NCBI GenBank assembly: GCA_963920765.1 | Contig: OY987244.1 | Coordinates: 18,332,358-18,396,357 of the forward strand | DNA length: 64,000 nucleotides | Direction: 5' to 3' | Source: Ulota crispa | Taxonomy: Eukaryota; Streptophyta; Bryopsida; Orthotrichales; Orthotrichaceae | Part shown: positions 36,279-47,034 of the stretch, piece by piece | Layout of the letters: each line of letters starts with the position of its first letter | Numbering within the stretch: position 1 is the first letter of the stretch | Notes under the pieces: generated by a model | Databases searched by the model: none | What the model saw: only the letters and a program-made list of their open reading frames with translations | What the model was told of the DNA's origin: nothing | Program-made: the position numbers and the translations under genes

Positions 36279-36382
36279 ATTGCCTCTCAACACCAAAACA
36301 AAAAAGAAGCGCTAAATGGGCAAGACCTTTTGGAATTTATGTCAAACCTCAAGAAGAACACTTTGGTTTTGTTTTACCAATC

Positions 36383-36629
36383 AACACCGTATTCATTAAT
36401 TTGGGAAAAAGAGGTGTCCCACTTTGTTTTCCCCTCAAACCCAAAAAGTTGCCCTAAACCAGATTCAAAGGTATCAAATTCAATCAAAGCCACTAAGATT
36501 TTTTCCCTTGCAAATTCCTCCTCGCAGGTGAGGGCATGTATACCAAAAAGACGCTGCAAACTCGGTTTGAGGTGATCATCTCAAAGTCCCAAAATATACT
36601 CTTTTTCCCAATTTAATGAATATGGTGTT
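36383..36629. mobile_element. AACACC-family MITE, 4-bp duplication AATC
   Basis: The ends are AACACCGTATTCATTAATTT and AATTTAATGAATATGGTGTT, with AATC at 36379-36382 and 36630-36633. The body is close to that of the copy at 34609, sharing ACCAAAAAGACGCTG. Confidence 0.85.
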
Positions 36630-37089
36630 AATCATAACATCAAAAAGACAAAGAGATCACCACCATTAACAAATTGCCTTTAAAACACAAATTTTTATGT
36701 TTTCTCATTTCCTATCACCCACTAGGCACTAGGCACCCAGCTATCACATGGGAATAGCATAGTCTCAACTAAGGTTTATTTTATTCATTTTGGATCTAAC
36801 CCGTAACTTCCTTCTGTTTACTGTATTGAGACATTTGTGGCCAAGCTTAATTATCTCCAAAGCATATGAATTCTGTCTATCCAATATAAAGTCTTCATCC
36901 AAAAATAGTCACTAAGTTATGGAACATACAAAGTGAAATATAGAGTTAAGTATACAAAGTTTGAGAACAAGGTCGCAGGCCTGGGCTCTAAAAAGGGTGA
37001 TAATGCTTCTTCTCAAATTTTTCACAGAATTGGAATATTAGGACCCCAGTGAATAGGCTTGCTCGAACCTTGCTGTGGCTATGGCAAAA
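36630..37089. other. Spacer before the bHLH copy 2 upstream region
   Basis: AT-rich at first, rising in GC after about 37000. A 130-codon minus-strand frame covers 36988-37380, but it overlaps the conserved leader and is not matched in copy 1. Confidence 0.45.
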
Positions 37090-37158
37090 GGCTACATCCA
37101 TAAGCAGTTTGAAGCTCATTTGCAATATCGAAGCATAATACTCTTCATTGAGCACTGC

Positions 37159-37166
37159 TATACAAA
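37159..37166 (+). promoter_or_regulatory. Candidate TATA-like box of bHLH copy 2
   Basis: TATACAAA after GAGCACTGC aligns with TATAAAAG in copy 1. It lies 821 bp before the start codon. The central C makes it a weaker box than in copy 1. Confidence 0.4.
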
Positions 37167-37399
37167 TGGACTCGTTCCACTTGCTTCCTGGAGAGCACTC
37201 TCTGGTAGAAATTTTGCACTGCAAGTACCTTTCATCCCTCCAGCAAGCAACAAATGCATCCATATGTCCTGCCGCAATTGGAAAACTCAATGCTGTAAGC
37301 TTCTGTATGAGGATATTAAGCACTGGCATCCTCAATGCTTTCAAAGGGATATTCCAAGAGCAGATTGAGAAGGGGTCCAAAGGAAGAGACGCTTCTTAG
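37166..37399 (+). other. Possible upstream open frame in the copy 2 leader
   Basis: A 77-codon frame (MDSFHLLPGEHS...SKGRDAS) has an internal ATG (MRILSTGILNAFKGIF) lying within one codon of an ATG in copy 1 in the same frame. If the TATA-like box is used, only the internal ATG would be transcribed, giving a 30-codon upstream ORF. It may have no coding role. Confidence 0.25.
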
Positions 37400-37979
37400 C
37401 TGAGATGAACTTGGAGGGAGGTGCGTTGTGGCTTGAGTTGCTGATTCGATTGCCTGATTCGATTGCTGATACACTAGTCCTGGAGTGGCCGGCCTCCTCT
37501 TTCACGCAACCGTGTGCGTCATCAAGTTGTGACATGTCGACAAACTGCGGCTAAGAAGCAAGGGACGTACTGCAGCGTGAGCAGGCCGGCGCTGGATGCT
37601 GGGTCCCAACTCTTGCCTGGTGCTAATGACCGGAAACGGTGCTAGCTAGCTCAAGCTAGCGCCCATCTTGCAATCTACGTATGAGCTGCATGTTAATTGA
37701 ATCTTTGCCTATCAGCCCGTGGTGTTGCTTTCAATCCGTAACCGAGTCACGACAACACGTCCCAACTCACCACTTACGCAAGATCGTCTCTAAATCAGTA
37801 ACAAATCCACGTGGGAGCTGGAGAGGAAAATGTCACAGCGTGCGTGATGTGCGGCACTCGTCACTCTGAGCATTGCCTTGAAAGCTGGCGTGCCTGTGGC
37901 CATCCTTGCTTTTTTGCTTCTCACCCATTTCAGCGTTGATGGCCTTGGCCTTCTTGCTCTCTAAGTTATTGCAAGCACT

Positions 37980-40628
37980 ATGACACCTGATGGCCGCAGC
38001 AAAATGTTGGGTGCTTATCATGGTCTGTCAATGCAGAATGAAGCTGAAAGTGCCCTTGGATTGACTGCCAATAATCCTGCTGCTGCTTCCACCATTCAGT
38101 CGCAGCATGCAGTCACTCATGTCTACGGACCAACCGGTACCATAGGATCATCCTTGGCGACACCCTCAAGGGTTGAGATGCAACTGGGAATGCACCAGCC
38201 GATGCATCTACAGCAAAGTGTGACCGATATAGACATCCTGCCCCTTCCGGAATTCCATCCGACTCATTTGCAAGAGAGTGCTGACATTGGCACTGCCAAC
38301 ATGCCTGCTATCCCTCATGTGTTTGGAAATCCACTGTCGCAGAGCATCGGCGCCTCAGCCTTCCAGGGTTTCAGTTCAAGTGCTCGTCCTCTGTCTCGTA
38401 AGTTCCCCACATGCCGCGCACTTCATTCAATTTCTTGTCCATGTAGTTTTATCTGTTACCACGTCAATTACACGGCATGTCACTGCCTTTGCTAGAGTTT
38501 CTAGATGAAGGTGTCAACAAAGTGTCCTAAACGACTCTATTTTCCCATTGGATTTCAGGTGGTACGAGTTATGCGGAGTCGTCTAACCATGCTCGCTATG
38601 CCCCAACTGCCACGCACGGCCTTCCAGGACCGCTAGACCGGGACTGTGACCAAGAGCTCGGTCTGCTGCAGAAGCTCGAGCCGCTTACGGACGCAGAAGA
38701 GGTCGAATTGCTCCATCGACTACTTCCGAATGATCAGTGCCAGAGCAAAGAGAATGCGCCTTCTCTGACTCCAGTCCAACAACTGCGCAAGCCCTATCCC
38801 AATCCTTTTGGTGAACCAATTCAGGAGGTGAATTACGATCTTTCCAGTAAGTCACAACCTAGTGGATCAATGCAGCCCCTTGGGACGGTCCGTTTCTCCG
38901 AGAGTCCTCTACAGCGCTCGCAATACGTGCTCCCTGGATTGATCCCGCACGAGTGGCTTATAGATCTTGGTTCGGGATCGGGAGTGCAGCAAGGAGTGGG
39001 ATACGCATCATCATCACGTCCTTTCTCGAGCAGTCAGCCATGTGCAATGGACCGTCCACCGTATCCACACACTGGTCTCTTCCCAGCCATCAATTCGGAC
39101 TTTGTCCAAGCAGCTTCACATGGGAGCATCAAGGGCAAAGATGTGCTCCCGCATCTACCGGTCAGCACTGATAGGCCAAAGTGGGTTGACGTTCGGAACC
39201 GGTCAATGAACACCGTTTCAGGCATTGGTGCGTGTCTCCCTCCAGAACTCCTTACTGCAGGGCCACATCAGGAGCAAGCTAATGGCTTCTTTAAACGCTC
39301 CTTTAAAAGGAAAAGGAAGAGTCGCAAGGCAGCACCTTCACCACTGACACAGAGGCTCATGGCAATGCCTACGGTGAAAAAAGGTACCCAAGAATTACTC
39401 GAGCAGGCGGCGACGCAACGAGACAATCGTATCCGGTCCGAACGTGATAGGAGGACGAATACGCGAAAGAAGTATGGCGACATTCGAAACCTTCTCCCCC
39501 CACAAGCACTAGAGGTAATGGAACCCTACTGTCCAGCACCTCGAGCATATATACCACAACGTTTGATGCTTTTAGTATTAGTCAAGATGTATCTTGGGCT
39601 AAAATGGAGCATGTTGCCGAGATGCAGGCACGATCAGACAATGCAACTACAGTGACGGAAATGATGAAGTACATCCAGTTCTGTCAAATGCAGGAGAAGA
39701 TGCTCAAGGAGCAACTCAAGCTGCTGCAAGCAGCGGCAAGCAGTACTACTACAGCGCCCACAGATTACTGTACAAACATCACGTTATCTCGGACGCCGGA
39801 GTCCTCGGCCGTGTCGACCTTAACGACCTTGCCTGGTGTCGGGAGCGACTGGCGCCCGTCATCACTGTTGGGCAGCAACGTGACAATTCATTTCACCGGG
39901 CACACGTGCTGCTTGAACGTAAGCGCCCAGCAGCACCAGTCATTTGGCTTGCTTGACCGCTTCGTCTCCACCCTCCAGGACCACCACCTCAAGGTTTTTC
40001 ATGTAACTATCGTCACTCGCGACCTCCTGATTGAGTACTCCCTGCTCTGCGAGGTAATCCACCCACTGACCCAAACAAGTATACATGTCGATTGCTTCTT
40101 CTCAGGCACGGGTTTATTATAGGGAAAATTTCATGGATGCCCTTAGAAGTTTGTAATATTTACATAGATACCCCTGTTTTTTCAGAAATTGCACAAATAC
40201 CCTTGGACCACAATTTTCAGGCATTTGTTTTGTTGTGAATGCCATTTTCTTTCTTTCTTTATGAATATCACTGCTTCTTTTCTGTTTCATTACATTCCCT
40301 TCTTCAACATTGTTCATGATAGGAAGTACAAGCCCAACATATAAATGCCTAAAAATAATGGTTCAAGCAGAGGTATCTATGTAAACATTGCAAACTCCAG
40401 AGGTATCCATGAAATTTTCCCTTTCGTATATTAGCTGTGTATGCTTTTTAGGACTTTGTTCTCTGACTATAATGTGCATTCCTGAACTTGGACCAGGTTA
40501 ATCCTCATGTGGAACTGCAGCAAAAAAATCTCCACACAGCGCTGCAGAACATCGTTCACAGCTTCGCTTCGGCTTCTTCATGCCAAGGAGGTCGTGCACG
40601 AAACACCTTTGAGACAGGGAATCCATAG
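37980..40628 (+). CDS. bHLH transcription factor with C-terminal ACT-like domain (intact)
   Basis: Predicted nuclear DNA-binding regulator of 643 aa in four exons: 37980-38397, 38559-39514, 39628-40053 and 40497-40628. All introns are GT-AG and the total length is divisible by three. The start ATG is chosen because TTGCAAGCACT-ATG is shared with copy 1. Residues 1-140 are Ser/Pro/His-rich without a known domain. A basic run KRSFKRKRKSRK (about 376-388) looks like a nuclear localisation signal. The basic region and helix 1 (427-458) read RIRSERDRRTNTRKKYGDIR with the E and R of the E-R-x-R-R core. The loop is split by intron 2 at a place common in plant bHLH genes. Helix 2 (TEMMKYIQFCQ) and a leucine-rich extension follow at 462-493. 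Residues 542-628 (GLLDRFVSTLQDHHLKVFHV...) fit the ACT-like dimerisation fold. The usual H of plant G-box binders is R, so the exact target is open. The bHLH subfamily was not identified. Confidence 0.85.
40121..40422. mobile_element. AGGG-end MITE inside intron 3 of the bHLH gene
   Basis: The left end AGGGAAAATTTCATGGATGC and the right end GGTATCCATGAAATTTTCCC are inverse to each other. The 302-bp insertion makes up most of the 443-bp intron, leaving donor (GAG|GTAATC) and acceptor (CCAG|GTT) untouched. No target duplication is clear. Copies 1 and 3 lack it. Confidence 0.75.
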
Positions 40629-41321
40629 TTGATCCATATCATGCTTCATGATGTGATCAAACATCGATAAACTAGAATTTCCTACTAGAATAGAGTAAAT
40701 GGAAATCGGTATAGAGTGTCTGGAGCGTCTTAATGCACAATCTTAGTGTTAAGAACTAGATAAAATAATGAAATCCTACTGTTGGTCATGGATTTACTTC
40801 ATGTACACAGTGTAGTTAAGTGTGAACAACGGAAACCTCCTTAGCCAAAGGATTCACAGATCTAAACTCTCTGGTTAGCACCAACAATCACTTTTGCACA
40901 TGTTTTACACTTGTCAATACTAGTCAGGCGTGTAATCCAAGCTTTCGTGACTACTTCCGAACGACCATTCAATCATCTCCTGTTTCTAAGTTTTTGTTCT
41001 TGCCCGGTAGCGCTTTAAAATCGTCAAATCCATTCTCAAATGCTTTTGAGTCTAATTGTTTTGCTTATGCGCCTTGGAAGTTGGAACACCCAAGGTGATG
41101 TTGCGTAATTGTGTTGAGAGTCTTGAGACTTGAGAGTATCACTGTGAAAATGTTTAAATTGTTTGAACCTTTTTTATCATGGTTGTTACTTGTTAAGACC
41201 TGCAAGCATGGTTGTTACTTTGGGCAAGAGTTGGCTGTTGGATAGCATAGGCCGACAGCCGGACACAAAACGGATAGCACAAACACATGTATTTGTTCTC
41301 TCTTATGTTTTAGGGTTTTAT
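40629..41321. other. 3' flank of the bHLH gene, no further gene seen
   Basis: Moderate AT content with no open frame of note. A polyadenylation region is expected here but no site can be fixed. Confidence 0.5.
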
Positions 41322-41614
41322 TAGGAACGCCATATTCATTAGATTGGGAAAACGCAATTCCCAAGTTGTACTTCACTTAAAACCAAAAAATTCACCTTAA
41401 ACCCATTTGAGAGGTTTAAGGTGGTCACCTTAAACCCATTTGAGAGGCTTAAGGTGATCACCTTAAACCTAGTTAATGAACTTTCTATCCAAAATTTCAG
41501 AAGTATCGTTATTTTGTGGAACAAATAGGACCTATTCTCGGCTTCTTGGGTAATAAAGAGCATATTTCTAGAAGATATATACCTCATTTCATTGGAAAAC
41601 AATCAAGTGTGCAC

Positions 41615-42806
41615 TTAACCCCTAAAGGACCGTTGTCCCTTCAAGGGACAGGTTGGACTTTGGGCATGTACCTATGGCTAAACTACTTTGTGTGATTTTT
41701 TGAAACTTTTATTGGAAGTGGGGAATTCAAAGATCTACATGGGGCATCTAATTATTTCTTCATTCAGACATTTGATGAAGAAGTTATGCATGAATTTATG
41801 AAAATTTGGGGAGGACTGTCCATCCAGGCAACCCAAAAAATTCTTTAAAAATTCATTTCTTTTTAAATTAAAATTTGAAATTGGTTCATTAGATTTTTAT
41901 ATAGAACCCAATGTTTGTTAATCTGGGAAAAATAGGTGTCCCAATTTGTATTCCACGTGAAACCCAAAAAGTTACTTTAAACCAAATTCAAAGGTATCAA
42001 ATTCAGTCTAAGCTAGTAAGATTTTTTCCCTTGCAAACTCCCCTTCTCAAATGAGGACACGTATAAGTTTTAGGAGGCCACCTAAAACCTTCATACAAAA
42101 TTCCGAAAGTCCCAAAATGTACAATTTTTTCCAAATTAACAAATATCAACTTATAGGTGAGAAACTTTGAATCATTCAATTTCAATCAATGAGATGAAAG
42201 TTATGACAAGTTTTTGTTTACGGGCAGTTATGGAATCTCTACTCTAAAACAAACTTTGAAGTTCTTTATTTTACTCAATTTTCAATATTTTGGAAAAAAA
42301 AATTAAACTAAAGGAAGTAGATTGTTTATCACAACATTCTCACCATTGGGATTTGCATTTTTCATTTCCATAATTAAATTTTTAACAATTTATTGTTTTG
42401 ACTCATTTTCTACTTCTTTTTACTTATTGATTTTTCCCATGTGTTTTATAGTTCTAATTGATTTGAAGATTCTCCCACACATGCCTAACTTGATCTCTTA
42501 CATGTAAAAAATAAAGCACAACTTTGGGTAGAGCAGTTGTTTTGTTATAAGAGTGGTCAAAGGCTTCTAAAATTTTTGGGCAACATGGAAAAAAACTTTT
42601 TCTTTCACTTTAGATGTAAATATCTCACTCCTCTCCATTTGGAATGAGCTCATTTTTTCCCACAAGTACCTCTTCGAGTCTGGGGCAAGATCCTACAATT
42701 GGATTTCCCAAAAACAAAACATAAAATCCCCTTCTTCTAAACCTCCTAAAAGTGGCAGTTTTCAGTGGTTTTGGCAAAAAAAAGGGCTCGGTCCTTTATG
42801 GGTTAA
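41615..42806 (-). mobile_element. TTAA-family element (GGACCA subfamily), inverted, with nested MITE
   Basis: TTAA lies at 41615-41618 and 42803-42806. In reverse orientation it follows 5183-6133 along its length. Its first bases, CCCCTAAAGGACCGTTGTCC, match that element's right end, and its last segment (CTCGGTCCTTTATGGG) matches the left end. It is longer because of the insertion at about 41908-42152. Confidence 0.75.
41908..42152. mobile_element. Inner AACACC-type MITE (diverged)
   Basis: The left side reads CCCAATGTTTGTTAATCTGG and the right side CCAAATTAACAAATATCAAC. The interior ATTCAAAGGTATCAAATTCA is shared with the copy at 36383. The termini are worn and no exact duplication could be fixed. 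Confidence 0.55.
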
Positions 42807-42870
42807 TAGAAAAGGGCCAAATTTCCCAAAATGTTCAAAAGTTCCCAATTTAATGAATATGGCATTTAGG

Positions 42871-45818
42871 GCTATTGATTTAAAATAGGAAGAATCAATT
42901 AATATTTTTCATTTTTAGTACTGTTTTGATAATTGATATGACTTTAAATTCATGTTTTGGCTTCATATTGGCAATAATGAGTGTCACCAATATGTACAAA
43001 GGTTGTTTTTCTCATCTTTCTCATTTTTAAAAATCAACTATGAGTAGACTACATCAAACAAATCATGAACTCAATTGGACACTTTGGGTGTATGGGCAAG
43101 CAAACACACAAGTGGTCCAATGTGACAACCATGCTTATAAGTACCTTTTAATCAAATGTGACATCATTTTGAGGTTTAACTTTTTAACCTACAATTCTAA
43201 TTGTTATGTAGTTTATTAGTTCCAAGCTAATTTTAGATTATCTATCCAATAAGAAACTAAAAGACTCCAACAAATTTTACACTTTGGAGAATTGCTTCTA
43301 AGAAGCAAAAAAAATGGTACTCTGTATGAATTGATTTTGTTAATCCCTCAATGACCAAAGAGCCCACTTTAGGCTTTTGGATATTTGAGCAAGCCTTTTT
43401 TGTGTAAATACTTGAGACAAGATTATGAAAATAAGGGTGTCTGTGCTCATACTAAAAAGCTTGCATTCCTCCCAAATAAAAATTTGGAATTGAATAAATT
43501 TGAGTGAAATATGGTACCATTGTTATTCACTTATTTGGGTGTCAACACGAGCATTCCTAAAATAAATTAAAAACAAAGAGATTAAGAAGGGTGTTGCCCA
43601 CAAAGTTTTCAAAAGCACTTTACAATGACTTGGTCAATGGGCAAAATTTGCAATCAACTCTCCTTGACTATGTAATAACTTCTATTTTACTTCTTTTAAA
43701 AAAAATCCTTTGGCAAGTAATCTACATGATTTTCTAGTTTTGCACCATACAGATTTTGTAATTGAGATTTATTACTATAAGAATCTTTTCAGTAAAGTTT
43801 TCTTAGTGTAATGACAATTTCAACTAAGTAGTTTCCACTTCCAATTTTTTCCCACTATGTTGTAAGCATCAGATGATCCTTTGGGGGTGCAGTGAGAGGT
43901 ACCAGTAGAAAACTATGTGCAAACAAATTTTAGGGTGCCTAAAAAACACTTGAGGTAAAAATTATAATTTGATTTTTTATACTATAGGGTACAAAAATAC
44001 TATGAGATGTCTTCAAACTACTATAGGATATAGAAAAATAAGTTCAATTAGAAAAAAATTAGACCTAAGATACGCCTCTTTTTATTAAAATGTTTGGCCA
44101 AAAGTATTAAATGCTATTATTTTGTGAGTGGCATATTCAAAGTGTTCAATAATTTTATAGACTTTACTAATTTCTACAATAAACGTTGGCTGGCTTTAGG
44201 TGTTTGTCATTTAATTTTGGAAATTGGAAGTTCATGTTTCAAGCATTCTACTTGTCATTTGTTGTTCAAGGTTTAGGGTGCAATTTGGGAATTGGAAATT
44301 GCTCAGTCTCTCTTTTCCACTGTCTCTATTTTTTGGCGGCTATTCAAAAAATATTTTTTACATATTGTTTTGCATAGTACCTTGAAGCTAACATATATAC
44401 AGCATGTTTTTGCCAATCACAGATTTTGCATAGTATAAATTATATTTGACAATTTTTTGTTGTGCACCACAATTTACTAAAGCATATTACTTTGCATACT
44501 ATGAAGACATGTACAATACATTGAACTCAAACAATGTAGGTTAAAGTAAAGTTAATATCAAAGATCAATCTCTATATCATTCATGTTAATCATGTAAAAA
44601 GGACCTAAACTTAAAGTTCAATTTATAGCATTCAATAATATAATATTTTCCTAGTAAACAAGCGTCACTCACAATTTTTATGGAAGGTACAATTGTTAGT
44701 AGTATTGAGTATACTTTTTTGTTAAGTTATAGTTGAAAGTTGAAAATAGTCATTAGTAGGGGGAAAAAAAAATTAAAGATACTTAATGTCTAACAAAAAT
44801 TGTACTAGAATTTTTAATTTTGTCTAATTTACCATATCATTTATTCATATCAATTTAGAATTATAAGTAATGCAAGCCCCTTCTTTAATAACCCAAAGTG
44901 GAACATCACATATTGATAGGGTGTTTAAAAATAAAAATTAAATTTGATACCCTCCTAAAAAATACTTGGTGTTTGCATCTATCTCCTTCTTTTTTTACAC
45001 ACTAACCCCCAAGAGATGATCATGAAATTTGTGAGGCATATAGCCAACTTCATGCTCTACAAGAAATTCAAATTGCACAAGTGACATTCATAAAGTGAAA
45101 GATATCATTTGGATGACCAAATAAAAATTGGATTTTTAAAGAAGCTTCAAAAAAAGTTTTGATCCTACTTTTAGTGTTTTTATGTAATAAAATATGTCCC
45201 TACAAAGTCTAAAATATTGAGAGGGTGCACATCAAGACTATTTTTTTGGCCTCATGTAACCAACGCACTTTGGCCCCTCAAAATATCCTCCTCACCTTAG
45301 AGGGCACGTGGGGTTTTACTATAAATGAATAAGACCAAAAGAATAACCCTAGTGCACATAAGTAAGCAACAAAATAGATCTTATATTTGAGTTATTGAAA
45401 AAATTCAAAAATTTGATCCACAAATCATTTTGTTGAGAGAGGTTAGTTTCAAACCATTTGAGCATGTAAACACTAAGGAATTTAGTAAGGGGTTAAGGAC
45501 TAATACATGTACAATTTGTTTGGTTATAGATTTTATTATAGCTCACCTCTTTAAAGGATTATTGTTCTATTCTTGTATGGTAATCTATAAAACATCTTTA
45601 AATTTGGAAATTTAGGCAAAATCCATGTCCGCAAAGGATTGAAGGATTAGACGTCCTTGAATCTTTTTCCAGCAAGATTTTTAGGTTTTTTCAGTTTGAA
45701 ACGTACTTCATTGTTATTCAGGAAACTAAAGTTAGAATGCATTTTAGGTCTTGTTCTGAAAGTTTATTTGAGTTTAGTGCCAAATTTTTCATTTGCATGG
45801 TTTGAAAACCAACACCGG
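42871..45818. other. AT-rich non-coding region
   Basis: No gene recognised. Short open frames are low-complexity and lack splice context. The start TTAATCCCTCAATGACC near 43340 resembles a worn TTAA-family end. Confidence 0.5.
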
Positions 45819-46895
45819 TTAACCCCAAATGGACAAAACTGCGTTTTTTGGGCAACTGCAATTTTGGGCAGGCTAGTATTTATAAAATAAGAAATGCATT
45901 CCCACAAAAAATTAAAGGATGTGTGTCCAAGTAGTAACTTTCCAATGCAACTAATTTCAAAGCATTTCAATTTGTAAAAATGATGGAATATATACTTCTA
46001 CTTATTTGTTGGGTAGCACAAGCATAATTCTTTACACTGCACCTAAAATTTTGGGATCTTGCCCAAAGGTTGAGGGGTAGAGAATCTTCATTACTAGATC
46101 TAACCCAACCTCATTTCATGAAGGTAATTGTTTTTGCTTAGTGTCCTTTACTTCCTTTTGTTATAAGAGGCCCTATGTTGATCAAGCATGATAAAAACCA
46201 CAATTTTTGGCCAATTTCCTTCTCTTTTTTCCCTCCTCTAAAGCTAGCTAAATTTTAAAACTTTAATGTTCTCATTTTGAAAAGACAATTGTATGTGGAA
46301 GCTAAAACTTGTTAAAAAACCGGCTTTGTATGAGAATTTTCTTGAAATTAGTTTCCTATTCTAAGTTTTTAGTATGTGTTCTGCAATAAAAAATGTTATG
46401 CAATTTTTTGGACATAAGGCTAGCTCTATCACAAGCATTGATCCAAAGGAGTTAATTCAAAAAAACACCATATTAAGTATTTTGGGAAAAATGGAGGTAC
46501 CATTTTGTACTCCACCTTAATCTTACATACAATAAATGTAGGCATAGCTATAGGTCAAAGTTGAAAATTATTTGAAATTCTTGTAGGCAATCACTGAAAC
46601 TTCAATATTGTACAACAAATTGCATGCTTTTTATTTTTGTAACATGTTGAATTTTACATAATGACAAAAATAGTGAAAGTCCCATAATGTACTCTTTTTC
46701 CCAATTTACCTAATATGGTGTTAAAAAGAGATATTACCTAGTGGAAAATCTCCCAAAAATAGAGCTATCCAAATTTTGAATACCCCCCAAGAATATAGTT
46801 TCACTTCAAACCCTACAATCTCACAATTAGTGAGGTAAACATTTTTCAACTTTTTACCACATCATAATGAAGTAGTCTACTATTAGTCCCTATGG
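45819..46895 (+). mobile_element. TTAA-family element, long subfamily, with nested MITE
   Basis: It starts TTAA plus CCCCAAATGGACAAAACTGC and stays collinear with 18382-19215 for over 800 bp. An AACACC-family copy interrupts it at 46464-46722. The right end is uncertain. Confidence 0.55.
46464..46722. mobile_element. AACACC-family MITE, 4-bp duplication AAAA
   Basis: The ends are AACACCATATTAAGTATTTT and CCAATTTACCTAATATGGTG plus TT. AAAA lies at 46460-46463 and 46723-46726. Because the duplication is a homopolymer it is weaker evidence than the others. The surrounding element is continuous across this point at 19050. Confidence 0.7.
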
Positions 46896-47034
46896 TAACT
46901 TGCATTAAGATTTTGTTTTAAACTTTTTTTGCCTCTGCAATTAAATCAACCCATTTTGAGTTTTTTTTTGTGAAACATAGTCAAACTTATAGGGTTAATG
47001 CTTGATTAATGATAAAGCTTTAGAAATCTTGGTT
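46896..47034. other. Short non-coding spacer
   Basis: Nothing recognisable was seen. Confidence 0.4.

Larger units (their letters stand above)
37090..37979 (+). promoter_or_regulatory. Upstream region and leader of bHLH copy 2
   Basis: This is collinear with the copy 1 upstream region. Anchors in order are TTTGAAGCTCATTTGCA, a TATA-like box, AAATTTTGCAC, CTTTCACGCAAC, AACTGCGGCTAAGAAGC, TGTTGCTTTCAATCCGTAAC, GATGTGCGGCACTCGTCACT and TTGCAAGCACT directly before the ATG. The equal spacing in both copies (820 bp from box to ATG) suggests a long leader or a leader with an unspliced or spliced upstream exon. Confidence 0.6.
41326..42866. mobile_element. AACACC-family MITE split by a TTAA-family element (TSD TAGG)
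   Basis: The left end AACGCCATATTCATTAGATT is at 41326 and the right end CCCAATTTAATGAATATGGC plus ATT is at 42866. TAGG lies at 41322-41325 and 42867-42870. Between them sits the complete TTAA-family element 41615-42806, which itself holds another AACACC-type copy. The outer element is thus the oldest of three layers. Confidence 0.75.

Noticed and set aside
36988-37380. 130-codon minus-strand frame upstream of bHLH copy 2
   Set aside because: It overlaps the leader conserved with copy 1, and no comparable frame exists there; no domain was recognised.
38953-39557. Several 60-80 codon frames on both strands
   Set aside because: They are shadows of bHLH copy 2 exon 2.
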